Shown: positions 16,057 to 25,370 of the stretch, one piece after another
Position numbering within the stretch: position 1 is the stretch's first letter
Layout: each line of letters begins with the position of its first letter
DNA from: Anaerosoma tenue
GTDB lineage: Bacteria; Actinomycetota; Coriobacteriia; Anaerosomatales; Anaerosomataceae
DNA: 64,000 bases
Assembly (NCBI RefSeq): GCF_023161965.1
Contig: NZ_JALNTY010000001.1
Location: forward strand, 912,501-976,500
Direction of reading: 5' to 3'
The notes under the pieces: model-generated
What the model was told of the DNA's origin: nothing
The model's input: only the letters and a program-made list of their open reading frames with translations
Database searches by the model: none
Made by a program: the position numbers and the translations under genes

Positions 16057-17643
16057 TCAGAGAATCCGCTCGAGCAGCCGCCTCAGCTCTGCCCTATCGC
16101 CCGTCGGCTCCAGCGGAATCGCGCCCACGCCCTCCAGCGCTCCGGGTGCAACCTCGTAGAACCGCTCCTCAGTCCCCGGGTACAGAACCCACACCGTCGC
16201 GACCCGCGCACCCTCGCTGCCGAGGGCGTCCTTGTACGCATGCATCTTGTGGATGTCCGCGTTCTTCCACCAGCCCTTGCTGGCCACTCCCGCGCGGTCA
16301 TCGGCCTCGAGCTTGTCGAGCTCCTGGCTGTCGAGCTCGGTCGGCACATCCCATCGATCGACCCGGAACTTTGCATCGAACAGGTGCAGCGTGTCGCCCA
16401 CCTTGAGCACGATGTCTGGACGGAGCGGCACTGAGTACGAGCGCCACGTGCTGTTCGACCGGGAGAACGAACGGTTGTAGTGGAGCTCAATGCCACGCGG
16501 GAACACGGCCTTGATGCCCTCAGCGAGAAACGAGTGCAGATCATCACCGGAGACAAGCGCCTCGGTCGGGCGTCCGAGCAGTGAGGCCAACTGCTCCGCG
16601 AGCTCGAAGAAGCACCAGTACTCGTACAGCAGGCTCGCGCTCTTGGTCTCGATGATGCGGCGCAGGTCCTCTGCTGCCACGGGGTACCGCGAGGCAAGCA
16701 CAAGTGCCTGGTGATGCAACAGCAACTCGCGATAGCCTGCTCGCTTCTGCAGCACTTGCGAGTGGACCGGGAAGCGCTGCATCTGACCGACATCACGCAG
16801 GAAGTCCGCGCCTTCCATCGCGCGCAGCTGGCCAACAAGCTCGTCGGCATCTTTCAGCAGCCGCCGGTCGATGCCCTCAGTAGCCAGGAGCACCGCACGC
16901 GCACGCTCCGCTAACTCAAGCGCGAGGTCGACGAAGTACTTCGCGAATCGATTCTCGGGGTTGTCGATGCAGGTCTCGGCGGTGACTTCGACGACCTCCG
17001 TGGGGAAGTATGTGCGTCCTCGCAAGTCGGTGAGCTGCGAGCCGAGAGCGGTGGTTGCGAGCGGTGACCCGGCGGGCAGATGTGCCCAGGACTCGGGGTG
17101 CGAGGCGATCCGCTCGAGCGTCCTGGGCGTCACGCTACGAGCATCCCACGGCGTCACGCGCCGCTCTTCGCGGATGAGCGTCCGGTGCGGGTCCGCAGCC
17201 ACCAGCGCCCATGACTCCTCGAGCGATGGCCGCGCGAACCACATCGCCCAACGGAGGTAAACGAGCGCGTGATACAGGCGATCACGCTCATCAAGCGCCT
17301 CGCGGGCGAACGGGACGAATGACGGCGAGTTGATATCGAACGGCAAGTTCGACACTCGGTCGGTGATTTGCAGCAGCAGGGACTCGAATCCACCGGAATC
17401 GAGCTTGGACGAGCGGACCTCGACCAGCTGATCGCCGAGCCAGAGTAGACCGATGTAGTCACCGAAGTTGACCAGCCCACGCCAGATGTCATCGCCTGGG
17501 AGCTCGCGCTTGAGACAGCCCTCCGGCACCGTCGGCTTGCTGTCCGCCTCGATCACATACTCGCTCCAGCAGTCGAGGATGATGCGGCCACTCTCGGAGG
17601 GGAGGCACTCCTGATCGGAGCTCTTTCCGGCGAGGATGCGCAT
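16057..17643 (-). CDS. DUF2357/PD-(D/E)XK nuclease, McrC-like partner of the AAA+ motor
   Basis: A 528-residue protein in the McrC position. The first 350 residues form the DUF2357-type adaptor region (LVEVRSSKLDSGGFESLLLQ, then NRFAKYFVDLALELAER). The C-terminal third is a PD-(D/E)XK nuclease: PLRPDIVLKVGDTLHLFDAK gives the D and the DAK of the catalytic core, followed by DIHKMHAYKDAL. McrC-family subunits cut DNA when driven by a McrB-type motor at modified sites. Its ATG at 17643 lies one base after the stop of the motor gene (TAGCATG), so they are coupled. Last gene of the seven-gene operon. Confidence 0.85.
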   Translation of the reverse strand: MRILAGKSSDQECLPSESGRIILDCWSEYVIEADSKPTVPEGCLKRELPGDDIWRGLVNFGDYIGLLWLGDQLVEVRSSKLDSGGFESLLLQITDRVSNLPFDINSPSFVPFAREALDERDRLYHALVYLRWAMWFARPSLEESWALVAADPHRTLIREERRVTPWDARSVTPRTLERIASHPESWAHLPAGSPLATTALGSQLTDLRGRTYFPTEVVEVTAETCIDNPENRFAKYFVDLALELAERARAVLLATEGIDRRLLKDADELVGQLRAMEGADFLRDVGQMQRFPVHSQVLQKRAGYRELLLHHQALVLASRYPVAAEDLRRIIETKSASLLYEYWCFFELAEQLASLLGRPTEALVSGDDLHSFLAEGIKAVFPRGIELHYNRSFSRSNSTWRSYSVPLRPDIVLKVGDTLHLFDAKFRVDRWDVPTELDSQELDKLEADDRAGVASKGWWKNADIHKMHAYKDALGSEGARVATVWVLYPGTEERFYEVAPGALEGVGAIPLEPTGDRAELRRLLERIL

Positions 17644-17644
17644 G

Positions 17645-20581
17645 CTACTCGACGAAGCTCACGAAGCCGACCGCGCGAACGGTGGTCAGCATCCGACTGA
17701 CCTTGGCCGCGGACATATTCAGTCCCTCGCCCTCCAGATGCTCCAATAACGCCTCAAGCGGCTTCTCCAACTTCGCTCTGCTGCCCGAGAGCTTGGGCAG
17801 CACTTTCTGGAGCACCTGCAGGTCGAGTGCGAAATCGAGCTGGTCTTCGCCGACGAATTCCTTCGTCAGTGCCAGATATCGCGCAATCTCGTTGGCAACC
17901 CGGTAGCCGAAGTGCAGGTTGAACTCGGCCATGAGCGAATGGATCGCCCGGATGCGCTCCTGCGAGCGAGTCGAGATGACGGCCCAATCCTCAGGCCCTG
18001 GACGGCGTGACGCAGCGAGCAGTGCTTCAAGCGTCACATCGTCACTCAGACGGAAAGCGTCGGCGAGATCCGCTCCACCACGGCCATACTCGTCGAGATC
18101 TACTGAGTTGAACTCGATGGTGTTCGCCCGATCCAGCACCTTGGGACTGAACATGTACGTTGTCTCGTCCACGTTGACCGTCCCGGTGAAGAAGACGTTC
18201 GTTGGCACCTTCAGCCTGCGGGGAGGCAGTGGCTCCTCGGCGTCGGCCTCGTCGTCCTCGGCGTCGTGCAACACCATCTCGGTGCCCGACTCCATCGCCG
18301 AGAGGAAGTCCGAGAAGTAGTACTCCACCTTGGCCAGGTTCATCTCATCGAGCACGACGAAGTGTGGCTCATCGGGGTTGGCCTCGGCGCGCAACAACAG
18401 GCTGAGCAGCTCGGTTCCCTGATAGCGCTGCAGGAGTGGATTGAAGTAGCCAAGAAGAGCGCGATTGTCGGTCCAGTCAGGCCGCACGGACAGGAAGGCT
18501 ACGCGCTCAGATAGCACGCTCTCCATGCGTCGCTCAGATCGAACGACGCTCAGTTCGAGCTGAAACTCGGGGCTATCCGAGACAGGGGTCGTAGCCAGCT
18601 CGAGCAGGTCACCCATCTCAGCGTTTGCCCTGAACCACTCGTACAGTTGCGGCTTCATGTGCACCTGGTAGTTGCGGGCACTCGAATGTGCGTACAGACG
18701 CGCCTCGAATCGCTGACCACCCGCACGCACGATGAGGTCGCTAATCGAGTTCGGCTCCGGGACGACCACGCCGTCAAGCAGGACGTTGGGAATCGTCAGG
18801 CGCCGGTGCTGGAAGGCACTGGGGCGGATCGAGACTCTCACTGCGCCTTCGAGCTGTGGTGCCCGCGAGGGCTCGATCACCACTTCCCTATCCTGCACTG
18901 GTGCCACGAACTCGCTCACCAGCTGCGCCATCTTTGTCTTGCCAGTGCCCGAGATGCCCGAGAGGATCACGAGCGGCTTCGTGGCGAGGGAAAGCACATA
19001 GTCTGTCACCAGCCAGGCCGGGAACTGATAGCCCTTGCTGCGGATGTGTTCGTACACCGTCGCTGCGTGTGTGTCAGTCTGCACGCGCTCCCCCTCATCC
19101 TCAGCGCCTGCCGTCGCCGCCATCGGCGGCTCACCCGCCCGGTAGGCGACCCAGATGTAGCTCTGGATATCCAGCATCGTCTGGGGCTCGAAGGGCGCGA
19201 GCTGCTCTCGCAGATCTTCCGCGGCCTCTAGTATCGATGCGTAGACTTCACCCGATGCTTTCGATCCGAGTTTGAGCGAGACTCCCATCTGCTTGAGGAA
19301 CCACTTCGTGGCCTCAGGCTTCACGAAGATGTCAGTCTCGGGGTACATCAGCATCAGTAGATACGTCGGTAGCGTCCACTTCACTGGCAAGCCCTGCGCC
19401 CTCGCGTACGACGCGTAACGCTCGAGGCGCTCAGGGCTCGACCCCTCGCCATGCAGCAGATCGTAGAGTGCGCGTGAGAACGCTGCAGAATCGAAGTCCT
19501 GCCAGTACAGGATCGAAAGGTCGCCCTCACGGGGCATGCGCAGCCAGAGTAGGTTCGTCGACTGCGCGACCTGCTCGACGAGCTGTACCACCTGGTCGTA
19601 GTCCTCGCTGTCTATCAACTGCCGAAGCGTATCCGCGCCTAAACGTTCCTGAGTCTTCGCCGAGGCATCCATCTTGTAGGTGGTCTCGTCCCGGATGAAG
19701 CGCTCATCGGCGAAGCTCTGCCAGCCGGGGTATGCGGCCCTGAGGCGTTCCAGGAGTGGGGCATTCGCTTCCATCACGCCTCCCTGAAAACGGGAATTCC
19801 ACTGCACGACCAGCTCCGGGATCTCATAGAAATCAAAGCCGGGGCCATACGTCGGCTCCAGTGACTTCCGGATCTCCAGAATCGCTTTGTCCTCATCCAT
19901 CGCGGCTGCTGCCTCAGGTCCGCCGATGCGGTCAGCGAAGGCATCGACAAGCGCCTTCTTGTCGTTTCGAGCCACCGCACGTTCGAAGGCCTCGGGGAAG
20001 ACGAGGTGGAGGAGGGCGTTGCGCTGAAGCCAGGCGCTTCTGTTATCAACCGAGCATATCTGCTCCCTGAACGCCCAGGGCTCAGACAGCGCCTGCACCA
20101 GCGTCGAAGGCTCCAGGCGCTTCCAGGCGAGCATCCACTCGATGAAGAACCTCAGATGGGTGTCGCGACGGGTGTAGAAGTGCGTTCCGGGAGAAGCGAG
20201 CCCATAGTCCAGCGCTGCGTCTATGTCAGGAGGAATGACCACCGGGTCTCGCATCCAGCCCAACACACGCGAGATGCGCAGCCGCTTGGTATCCGCGCTC
20301 ATCCCATGAACGACCAGGAGATGCATCAGGAGGAGTTCGGCCATGAGCTGCTTCACTGTGTCGCTCGCACCATCAATCTGACGTTCCAGCTTCTGATCAA
20401 AGGAGTCGGACGAGTGGTCGGGGCTCAGCACGAATCGCTGCTCCAAGTCCTCCAGCGCGGGAATCGTCCACACCGCGCGGCCAGGGGTCAGCAACGACCC
20501 ATCGCGTTCCAGTGCCTGCTCGCGGAACAGCTGGGCAACCGCGTAGATCTTGTCAGCACCTTCACGCTTCAGGATTGCCAT
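17645..20581 (-). CDS. McrB-like AAA+ NTPase motor
   Basis: About 978 residues. The long N-terminal half (about 1-500) is a helical region without a domain I can name; it is where McrB-type proteins carry target recognition. The central AAA+ domain has Walker A (LSGISGTGKTKMAQ), Walker B (FVVLDEMNLAKVEYYFSDFL) and the McrB-type sensor loop GTVNVDETTYMFSPKVLDRA. The C-terminal 150 residues are the helical lid (NLHFGYRVANEIARYLAL). In McrBC the motor hydrolyses GTP and activates the nuclease. ATG 20581 follows GGAGGTGG and lies inside the 3' end of the GHKL gene, an overlap of 20 bases that couples translation. Confidence 0.88.
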   Translation of the reverse strand: MAILKREGADKIYAVAQLFREQALERDGSLLTPGRAVWTIPALEDLEQRFVLSPDHSSDSFDQKLERQIDGASDTVKQLMAELLLMHLLVVHGMSADTKRLRISRVLGWMRDPVVIPPDIDAALDYGLASPGTHFYTRRDTHLRFFIEWMLAWKRLEPSTLVQALSEPWAFREQICSVDNRSAWLQRNALLHLVFPEAFERAVARNDKKALVDAFADRIGGPEAAAAMDEDKAILEIRKSLEPTYGPGFDFYEIPELVVQWNSRFQGGVMEANAPLLERLRAAYPGWQSFADERFIRDETTYKMDASAKTQERLGADTLRQLIDSEDYDQVVQLVEQVAQSTNLLWLRMPREGDLSILYWQDFDSAAFSRALYDLLHGEGSSPERLERYASYARAQGLPVKWTLPTYLLMLMYPETDIFVKPEATKWFLKQMGVSLKLGSKASGEVYASILEAAEDLREQLAPFEPQTMLDIQSYIWVAYRAGEPPMAATAGAEDEGERVQTDTHAATVYEHIRSKGYQFPAWLVTDYVLSLATKPLVILSGISGTGKTKMAQLVSEFVAPVQDREVVIEPSRAPQLEGAVRVSIRPSAFQHRRLTIPNVLLDGVVVPEPNSISDLIVRAGGQRFEARLYAHSSARNYQVHMKPQLYEWFRANAEMGDLLELATTPVSDSPEFQLELSVVRSERRMESVLSERVAFLSVRPDWTDNRALLGYFNPLLQRYQGTELLSLLLRAEANPDEPHFVVLDEMNLAKVEYYFSDFLSAMESGTEMVLHDAEDDEADAEEPLPPRRLKVPTNVFFTGTVNVDETTYMFSPKVLDRANTIEFNSVDLDEYGRGGADLADAFRLSDDVTLEALLAASRRPGPEDWAVISTRSQERIRAIHSLMAEFNLHFGYRVANEIARYLALTKEFVGEDQLDFALDLQVLQKVLPKLSGSRAKLEKPLEALLEHLEGEGLNMSAAKVSRMLTTVRAVGFVSFVE

Positions 20582-22145
20582 GCGAGTCCACCTCCGGCCC
20601 ATCCGCAGAATCGGTGGGCTTGGGCTCCGTTTCCGCCTCTTCCTCTATCCATTGGTCCTTCACTGCGGCCGCCTTGCGCATGATCAGCTGCCGAATGTCA
20701 TCAAACTCATCTGCGGCGACACCGGCCTCTTGGATCAACAGCTCCGCGATGCTCTCCGCAATGTGCAAGGTCGCGTAGAACGCCTTGTCCTTCGTGGTGA
20801 AGTACGCCGGAAACTCGGTGTTGGTGTAGATTGCGAGCCCTTCTTCGGCGCTGAAACTCCACTGATACCAGGCTTCCTTCTCCCCGAGCGGCGCGAACTC
20901 GTGATCGAAGTCGACGCTCTTACCTTTGACCTTCACCGCATGACGGGGTTTCTGGTGCGTGACCCGAGGGACTCTCTCACGACTCGACTCCGTCGGTTGG
21001 GTGCGGGGAGCCGACGGCTCAGGATTCTCGGACCTCTCCCTTTGCTCGACCTCGATTTGCTCCTGCGCCTCGTCGCTTTCAGAGCGCTCGTACTCGCTCA
21101 GGGTGTGCACGGGGGACGTGAAGGGCTTCAGCTCTCGGGCCATCAGCGCCCGTGCGATCGAATCCTTCCAGCGCTCAAGTTCGTTGCGTACCGCCTTGGT
21201 GATGCTGTCCGACGAAGCACGCTGACGGGCCTGCCGCAGGAGGTCCTGCACCTCGATTCGCAGCGCGTCAACAGCAGCATCGTACTCCGCGGTCTTCTCC
21301 CACTCCCGCTTGTTGTGCGTCGGCTGCAAGTGGTCCAGATGCACCTCGCCGATGATTCGGGAAATCGTCGGGTGCTCACCGATTGCCATCTTGTCGAAGG
21401 TGGTGATCATCCGGCCGAGCCGATAGGTGTGGAATCCGTAGAGTCCTTTGTTAGAACCTTGCTTCAGGAGTCCATACCAGCCGTAGATCCGGTTGCCCGA
21501 CGCGTCCGCGATTTCGAACTCAATGCGCGTATCCTCGAGCAGATCGAACTCCTCTGGCTTGCACTTGCGCTTGTTAACCCGCAGCTCGACAGTACCGTCG
21601 TTGATGAACGGCGCGAATCGCTGCTGCAGGTCGCGTTGCACCACATCCACAACGCCGGCGTAGTACTTGTACAGCTTGGAGATCTCCACGATCGTGTAGT
21701 GGCCTCCGGGGTCGGCCAGCTCGGTCTCGAGCTCCATCTGCCACGAGCTCCCCGCGCTCACCCAGTCGTCCTCGTCATAGAACACGGAGTAGGCGTGCGG
21801 GTCACCGAGCCGCGACGACATCACCTTGAACCGCCTACCGAGGGCCGTGCACGATGTCTTCAACCCGAGACCGAATTCACCAAGCATGTTCCTCTTCGAC
21901 GACATACCGAGGATCATCGCCTTGTGAATGTCGTCACGCCCCATGCCGGTGCCGTTGTCCGCGACTGAGATCCCGTGCTTGCCTATCTTGACGGCAACAA
22001 GGAGCGGGTACCCCTCGATCCGAGCGTCGATAGCATTGTCCACAAGCTCAGCGATCGCTTGAGGGATTGAGTAGCCCGTCTTGCCAAGCTTCGGCATCAG
22101 GGTCTGATGCGGAGTGATGTCTATGACCTCGACGCTCTTCGACAC
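20562..22145 (-). CDS. MORC-like GHKL ATPase
   Basis: A 527-residue ATPase with a Bergerat (HSP90/MutL/histidine kinase) fold: N box IAELVDNAIDA, G1 box VADNGTGMG, G2 box GEFGLGLKT, all intact. The following 200 residues (LQPTHNKREWEKTAEYDAAV) resemble the S5-like and linker region of MORC ATPases, then a charged linker (about 340-410) and a C-terminal domain ending in an acidic tail. Prokaryotic MORC-like ATPases are known from restriction-associated operons, where an ATP-driven DNA clamp is proposed. The GTG at 22145 follows GAGGAGGT by 5 bases. It sits between the PC4 gene and the McrB-like motor gene. Confidence 0.87.
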   Translation of the reverse strand: MSKSVEVIDITPHQTLMPKLGKTGYSIPQAIAELVDNAIDARIEGYPLLVAVKIGKHGISVADNGTGMGRDDIHKAMILGMSSKRNMLGEFGLGLKTSCTALGRRFKVMSSRLGDPHAYSVFYDEDDWVSAGSSWQMELETELADPGGHYTIVEISKLYKYYAGVVDVVQRDLQQRFAPFINDGTVELRVNKRKCKPEEFDLLEDTRIEFEIADASGNRIYGWYGLLKQGSNKGLYGFHTYRLGRMITTFDKMAIGEHPTISRIIGEVHLDHLQPTHNKREWEKTAEYDAAVDALRIEVQDLLRQARQRASSDSITKAVRNELERWKDSIARALMARELKPFTSPVHTLSEYERSESDEAQEQIEVEQRERSENPEPSAPRTQPTESSRERVPRVTHQKPRHAVKVKGKSVDFDHEFAPLGEKEAWYQWSFSAEEGLAIYTNTEFPAYFTTKDKAFYATLHIAESIAELLIQEAGVAADEFDDIRQLIMRKAAAVKDQWIEEEAETEPKPTDSADGPEVDSHGNPEA

Positions 22146-22155
22146 GATGACCTCC

Positions 22156-22728
22156 TCAGAAGTAACCCTTCAGGTGGTCTGGCACACCCCTACCAGGGTC
22201 AGCGGGTGGCTCCGATTGCTCATACTCAGGCTTGGCCGGCGCAAAGAGCCCGCTTAGTCCCTCGCGCCAACTATGCAACGACACACTGACATGCTCGAGT
22301 CCGTCGGCCAGCTGGTCGATGTGGTCGACAGTGAGCCGTATGCCTTTGCGAGTCGGACCGGTGTAGTTGTCGCTGGTGACGAACTTGCGCACGTCCAGGA
22401 ATTGCCCGTCGGGCCGCGTATCATGCACCAGCACCTGGACCAGCCAGTTCGCCGTACGCCCGGCATCAAGAGAGGCGTACTCACAGGGCGGAGCGCACAG
22501 ACCGCGCTCCAGCTCATCAGACAACCGCCTGAGAACGGGAATCAATGCGTCAACCTGATACCGAGGCATGTCGATCCCCGACTTGGTCGGGCCGCAGTAC
22601 TTGTGGTTGTTGCGGAAGATCCGGGCAGACCCAAGCCGACGCTTGCCGAGCGAGTATGTTGTGAAGCACAACTCGAACTCGTCATCGATACGTGCCGTAT
22701 GAAGTAGCTCGACTTCGGTTGGCTCCAT
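22156..22728 (-). CDS. Tandem PC4/Sub1-like ssDNA-binding protein
   Basis: A 190-residue protein with two copies of a PC4 (transcriptional coactivator p15) fold. Copy 1 spans about 12-72 with SARIFRNNHKYCGPTKSGID followed by a helix; copy 2 spans about 94-148 with FLDVRKFVTSDNYTGPTRKG then IRLTVDHIDQLADGLEHV. The GPT-[KR]-x-G-I signature and the strand-strand-helix order are those of PC4, which binds single-stranded or melted DNA as a dimer; two domains in one chain would form a built-in dimer. It lies 10 bases upstream of the GHKL ATPase gene, with GGGGGCGG before its ATG. A role in sensing unwound DNA is inference. Confidence 0.7.
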   Translation of the reverse strand: MEPTEVELLHTARIDDEFELCFTTYSLGKRRLGSARIFRNNHKYCGPTKSGIDMPRYQVDALIPVLRRLSDELERGLCAPPCEYASLDAGRTANWLVQVLVHDTRPDGQFLDVRKFVTSDNYTGPTRKGIRLTVDHIDQLADGLEHVSVSLHSWREGLSGLFAPAKPEYEQSEPPADPGRGVPDHLKGYF

Positions 22729-22814
22729 ACCGCCCCCAGCGTCCGAACCGGTCGCCCCGATGCCACCCAGCCTTCACTCAGTACTTCGGCCTATCCTATG
22801 ACAAGCTTGACTCC

Positions 22815-25370
22815 CTACCCGTACACGCCCGCCTCTTCTCGTGCCACCACGGTATCGTACAGGCCGTAGTGCGTGAGCCCGGGATGACTGTCGATCCCCG
22901 TGTACCGCAGGGACGCATCCTCGTACCGTCGGAATGCGAACACAGCCTGGTTCATCCGTTCTGTGTTGAACACACGCAGTCTCACGAGCAGGTGGAAGTC
23001 CTTCACCGTAAGGCCGGTGACAGCGAGGAACAGGTCGGGCTCGAGCTTGGTGATGACATCTTGGAGGGTGTTCTCGCGGAAGTCCGTCAGATACATGAAA
23101 GCGGGAATCCGCGTAGCGAACTTGATCAGCTTCTCCTGGACCAGCTTCCTCTGCGACTTGAACTCCTTCTCCTCCGCGGTAAGCTCACGCTTCTCCTTCG
23201 CGGTGAGACCGCTCTCCTTCGCCTTGTTCTTGAGTTCTGTGATCTTCTCGCTCTTGTTGATGATGGTCTCGATGACGTTGTCGCCGAGCGCGCGCCAACC
23301 CTCGATGCGCTCCACGGCAGCAAGCGCTTCGGGGTCGTCCAGGATCCGGCGCAGGGTGTCGTTGTCGACATTCACCAGCAACGCAGACTCCCACTTCCGA
23401 GCCAGCAGCGTTCCCGAGGTACCGGCCATGGCGATGTCGAGGATGCTACCCGCATCGATCTGCATCATGTTGGCGCCGTCGTAGGCGAGCACCGGCAGGA
23501 ATGAGATCAGGTCCTTGACGGCGTTCTCCGGGTTGGATTCGCCGGGTGAGAGCCCTAGTCCGTACTCTGAGAGCTGCCGAAGAGCGCGCGTGGGCGCGAA
23601 GTCGAACACGAAGCAGACCGGCTTGAGGATCTCCTCCTCGTTCGGGTCGTCTCCGTTGGGATTGCGGATCGACCACGGCGACTGCACCCGGAATGCGGCC
23701 TGGAAGTAGGTCTCCGGCGAGGTGAGGTTGCGTAGCATCAGTATCGAGTACCACTGCGGCACGGTCACGCCCGTCGTGAGCTTCCCGCAGGACAGCGTGA
23801 TGGTCTTCGTCTCGAACCCGCTTCCGATCGCTGAACGGACCGGCGGCAACGCCTCAAGGCCGATACCAGCGGACGCGCCGGCTGCGACCACCACTGCGTA
23901 GTCGTGCCAGAACGTGTTGTGCTTCTCCGCGAGCAGGTTCGCCATCGCGTGACACGCAGCGACATCAGGCAGGAACCAGAACGAGTGCTGCATATAGGGC
24001 AGCAACCGATCATCCGAATACGGCCAGGGTGGCCGCGTGCCGGACTTGAGGTTCTCGATCCTGTGCGGCGCGTATGAACCGCGGATGATATCCAGCCACT
24101 TCTGCACGTCACTCTTGTGCTGGAACTGCGCATTCTTGCCCGTTCCCGTCGCAGTGAAGAACGCGTTCAGGTCGAACTCATCGAACTCCCCTGCGCTGGC
24201 TATCGCCAGCAGCTCATCAGGCATCTGGTACGTGAGCAGACGCATCTGTGGCAGCGCACTATAGGGATTCCATGCACCAAGGTGCGCCGCTGCGAACTGC
24301 TCCTTCGCGCGCTGCTCATCGGTGTATGTCCAGTTGAAAATCTGCTCCTCGATGAACTCGCCCGTAGCCAGTGCCTTGAAAGGCGTGCCTGACAAGTAAA
24401 GGTATGCCTTGGTCGTGATGGGAAGGAACTCCGTCTCCTTCTCGGAAAGCTCGCTCAGGTCCTGGTTCATCTCCTCCAGGCTGGCGGTGTACTCGAGCTT
24501 GGCCTCCTTCTTGGCTACCGCGTCATCCTCGCCCTCGAAGAGCTCCTTGGCGGTCTCTCGCCATGCGCCGAAGTGGTACTCATCAAAGACCACGAGGTCC
24601 CACTCAACCTTGTGCAGCCATTCGTTCTTCGCCTTGATGTTGCCGGCCTCATCGCGGCCCAGAAGGTCCTGGAAGGAGCCGAAGTAGACAAGCGGCGTCC
24701 TGCGACTAATCTTGGTGGGGTCCATATCGGAGTGACGGGACATGTACCGCCACCCGTTGAAGTCCGTGTGGGTCTCGAGGTCTGTCTGCCACGCGTCCTC
24801 GACCGCCGGCTTGAATGTCACCACCAGGACGCGGCGCGCCCCGAGCTTCTTGGCCAGCTGGTACGTCGTGAACGTCTTGCCAAAGCGCATCTTCGCGTTC
24901 CACAAAAAACGTGGAACAGCGTGCATGTCCTCAGCCCATATCGAGTGGAAGTAGGCGTGCGTCTTCTCCACGGCCTCGGCCTGTTCGCGGCGCATGGCAA
25001 AGGTCTGGTGATGGGTACCCGCGAACTTCTGGCCGGTGCGCAGCTCAGCCAGCACGGTCTGCACATCAGCAACCGTGCAGCGCATCCACTCCAGGTCGAC
25101 GTTCTCGAAACCCTTTCGAACAAGCGCTGCGCGCACCTCGTGGTCGGTGAACACGGTCCCATCGTCACGTTCAGCGGATTCATCTAGCTCAATAGTGAAG
25201 TTCTTGATGGCGGCTGTCTTCAGCTGGTCGGCGATGCGCTGCTTCACATCGCGGGTGGTCTGGCCGACTTTGAGAAGACCGGCATGGGCCTCATCGTGGA
25301 TGGTGTAAGCGTAGATCCGCGGACGCGCCTGCGGCTTGGGTACGAGAATGTCCTCGATCGTCCTGGTCAT
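22815..25370 (-). CDS. GIY-YIG nuclease/superfamily 2 helicase fusion (restriction subunit)
   Basis: An 851-residue protein. Residues 15-100 form a GIY-YIG-type domain of the T5orf172/MUG113 kind (RIYAYTIHDEAHAGLLKVGQ, TTRDVKQRIADQL), a probable nuclease. It is followed by a superfamily 2 helicase: motif I LWNAKMRFGKTFTTY, motif II LVVFDEYHFGAW, motif III LYLSGTPFKAL, and motif VI around YFQAAFRVQSPW. The last 250 residues contain a charged coiled stretch (ELKNKAKESGLTAKEKREL). The start overlaps the methyltransferase stop by four bases. Helicase plus nuclease next to methyltransferases is the layout of type I, III or ISP-like restriction, where translocation precedes cutting. Confidence 0.82.
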   Translation of the reverse strand: MTRTIEDILVPKPQARPRIYAYTIHDEAHAGLLKVGQTTRDVKQRIADQLKTAAIKNFTIELDESAERDDGTVFTDHEVRAALVRKGFENVDLEWMRCTVADVQTVLAELRTGQKFAGTHHQTFAMRREQAEAVEKTHAYFHSIWAEDMHAVPRFLWNAKMRFGKTFTTYQLAKKLGARRVLVVTFKPAVEDAWQTDLETHTDFNGWRYMSRHSDMDPTKISRRTPLVYFGSFQDLLGRDEAGNIKAKNEWLHKVEWDLVVFDEYHFGAWRETAKELFEGEDDAVAKKEAKLEYTASLEEMNQDLSELSEKETEFLPITTKAYLYLSGTPFKALATGEFIEEQIFNWTYTDEQRAKEQFAAAHLGAWNPYSALPQMRLLTYQMPDELLAIASAGEFDEFDLNAFFTATGTGKNAQFQHKSDVQKWLDIIRGSYAPHRIENLKSGTRPPWPYSDDRLLPYMQHSFWFLPDVAACHAMANLLAEKHNTFWHDYAVVVAAGASAGIGLEALPPVRSAIGSGFETKTITLSCGKLTTGVTVPQWYSILMLRNLTSPETYFQAAFRVQSPWSIRNPNGDDPNEEEILKPVCFVFDFAPTRALRQLSEYGLGLSPGESNPENAVKDLISFLPVLAYDGANMMQIDAGSILDIAMAGTSGTLLARKWESALLVNVDNDTLRRILDDPEALAAVERIEGWRALGDNVIETIINKSEKITELKNKAKESGLTAKEKRELTAEEKEFKSQRKLVQEKLIKFATRIPAFMYLTDFRENTLQDVITKLEPDLFLAVTGLTVKDFHLLVRLRVFNTERMNQAVFAFRRYEDASLRYTGIDSHPGLTHYGLYDTVVAREEAGVYG

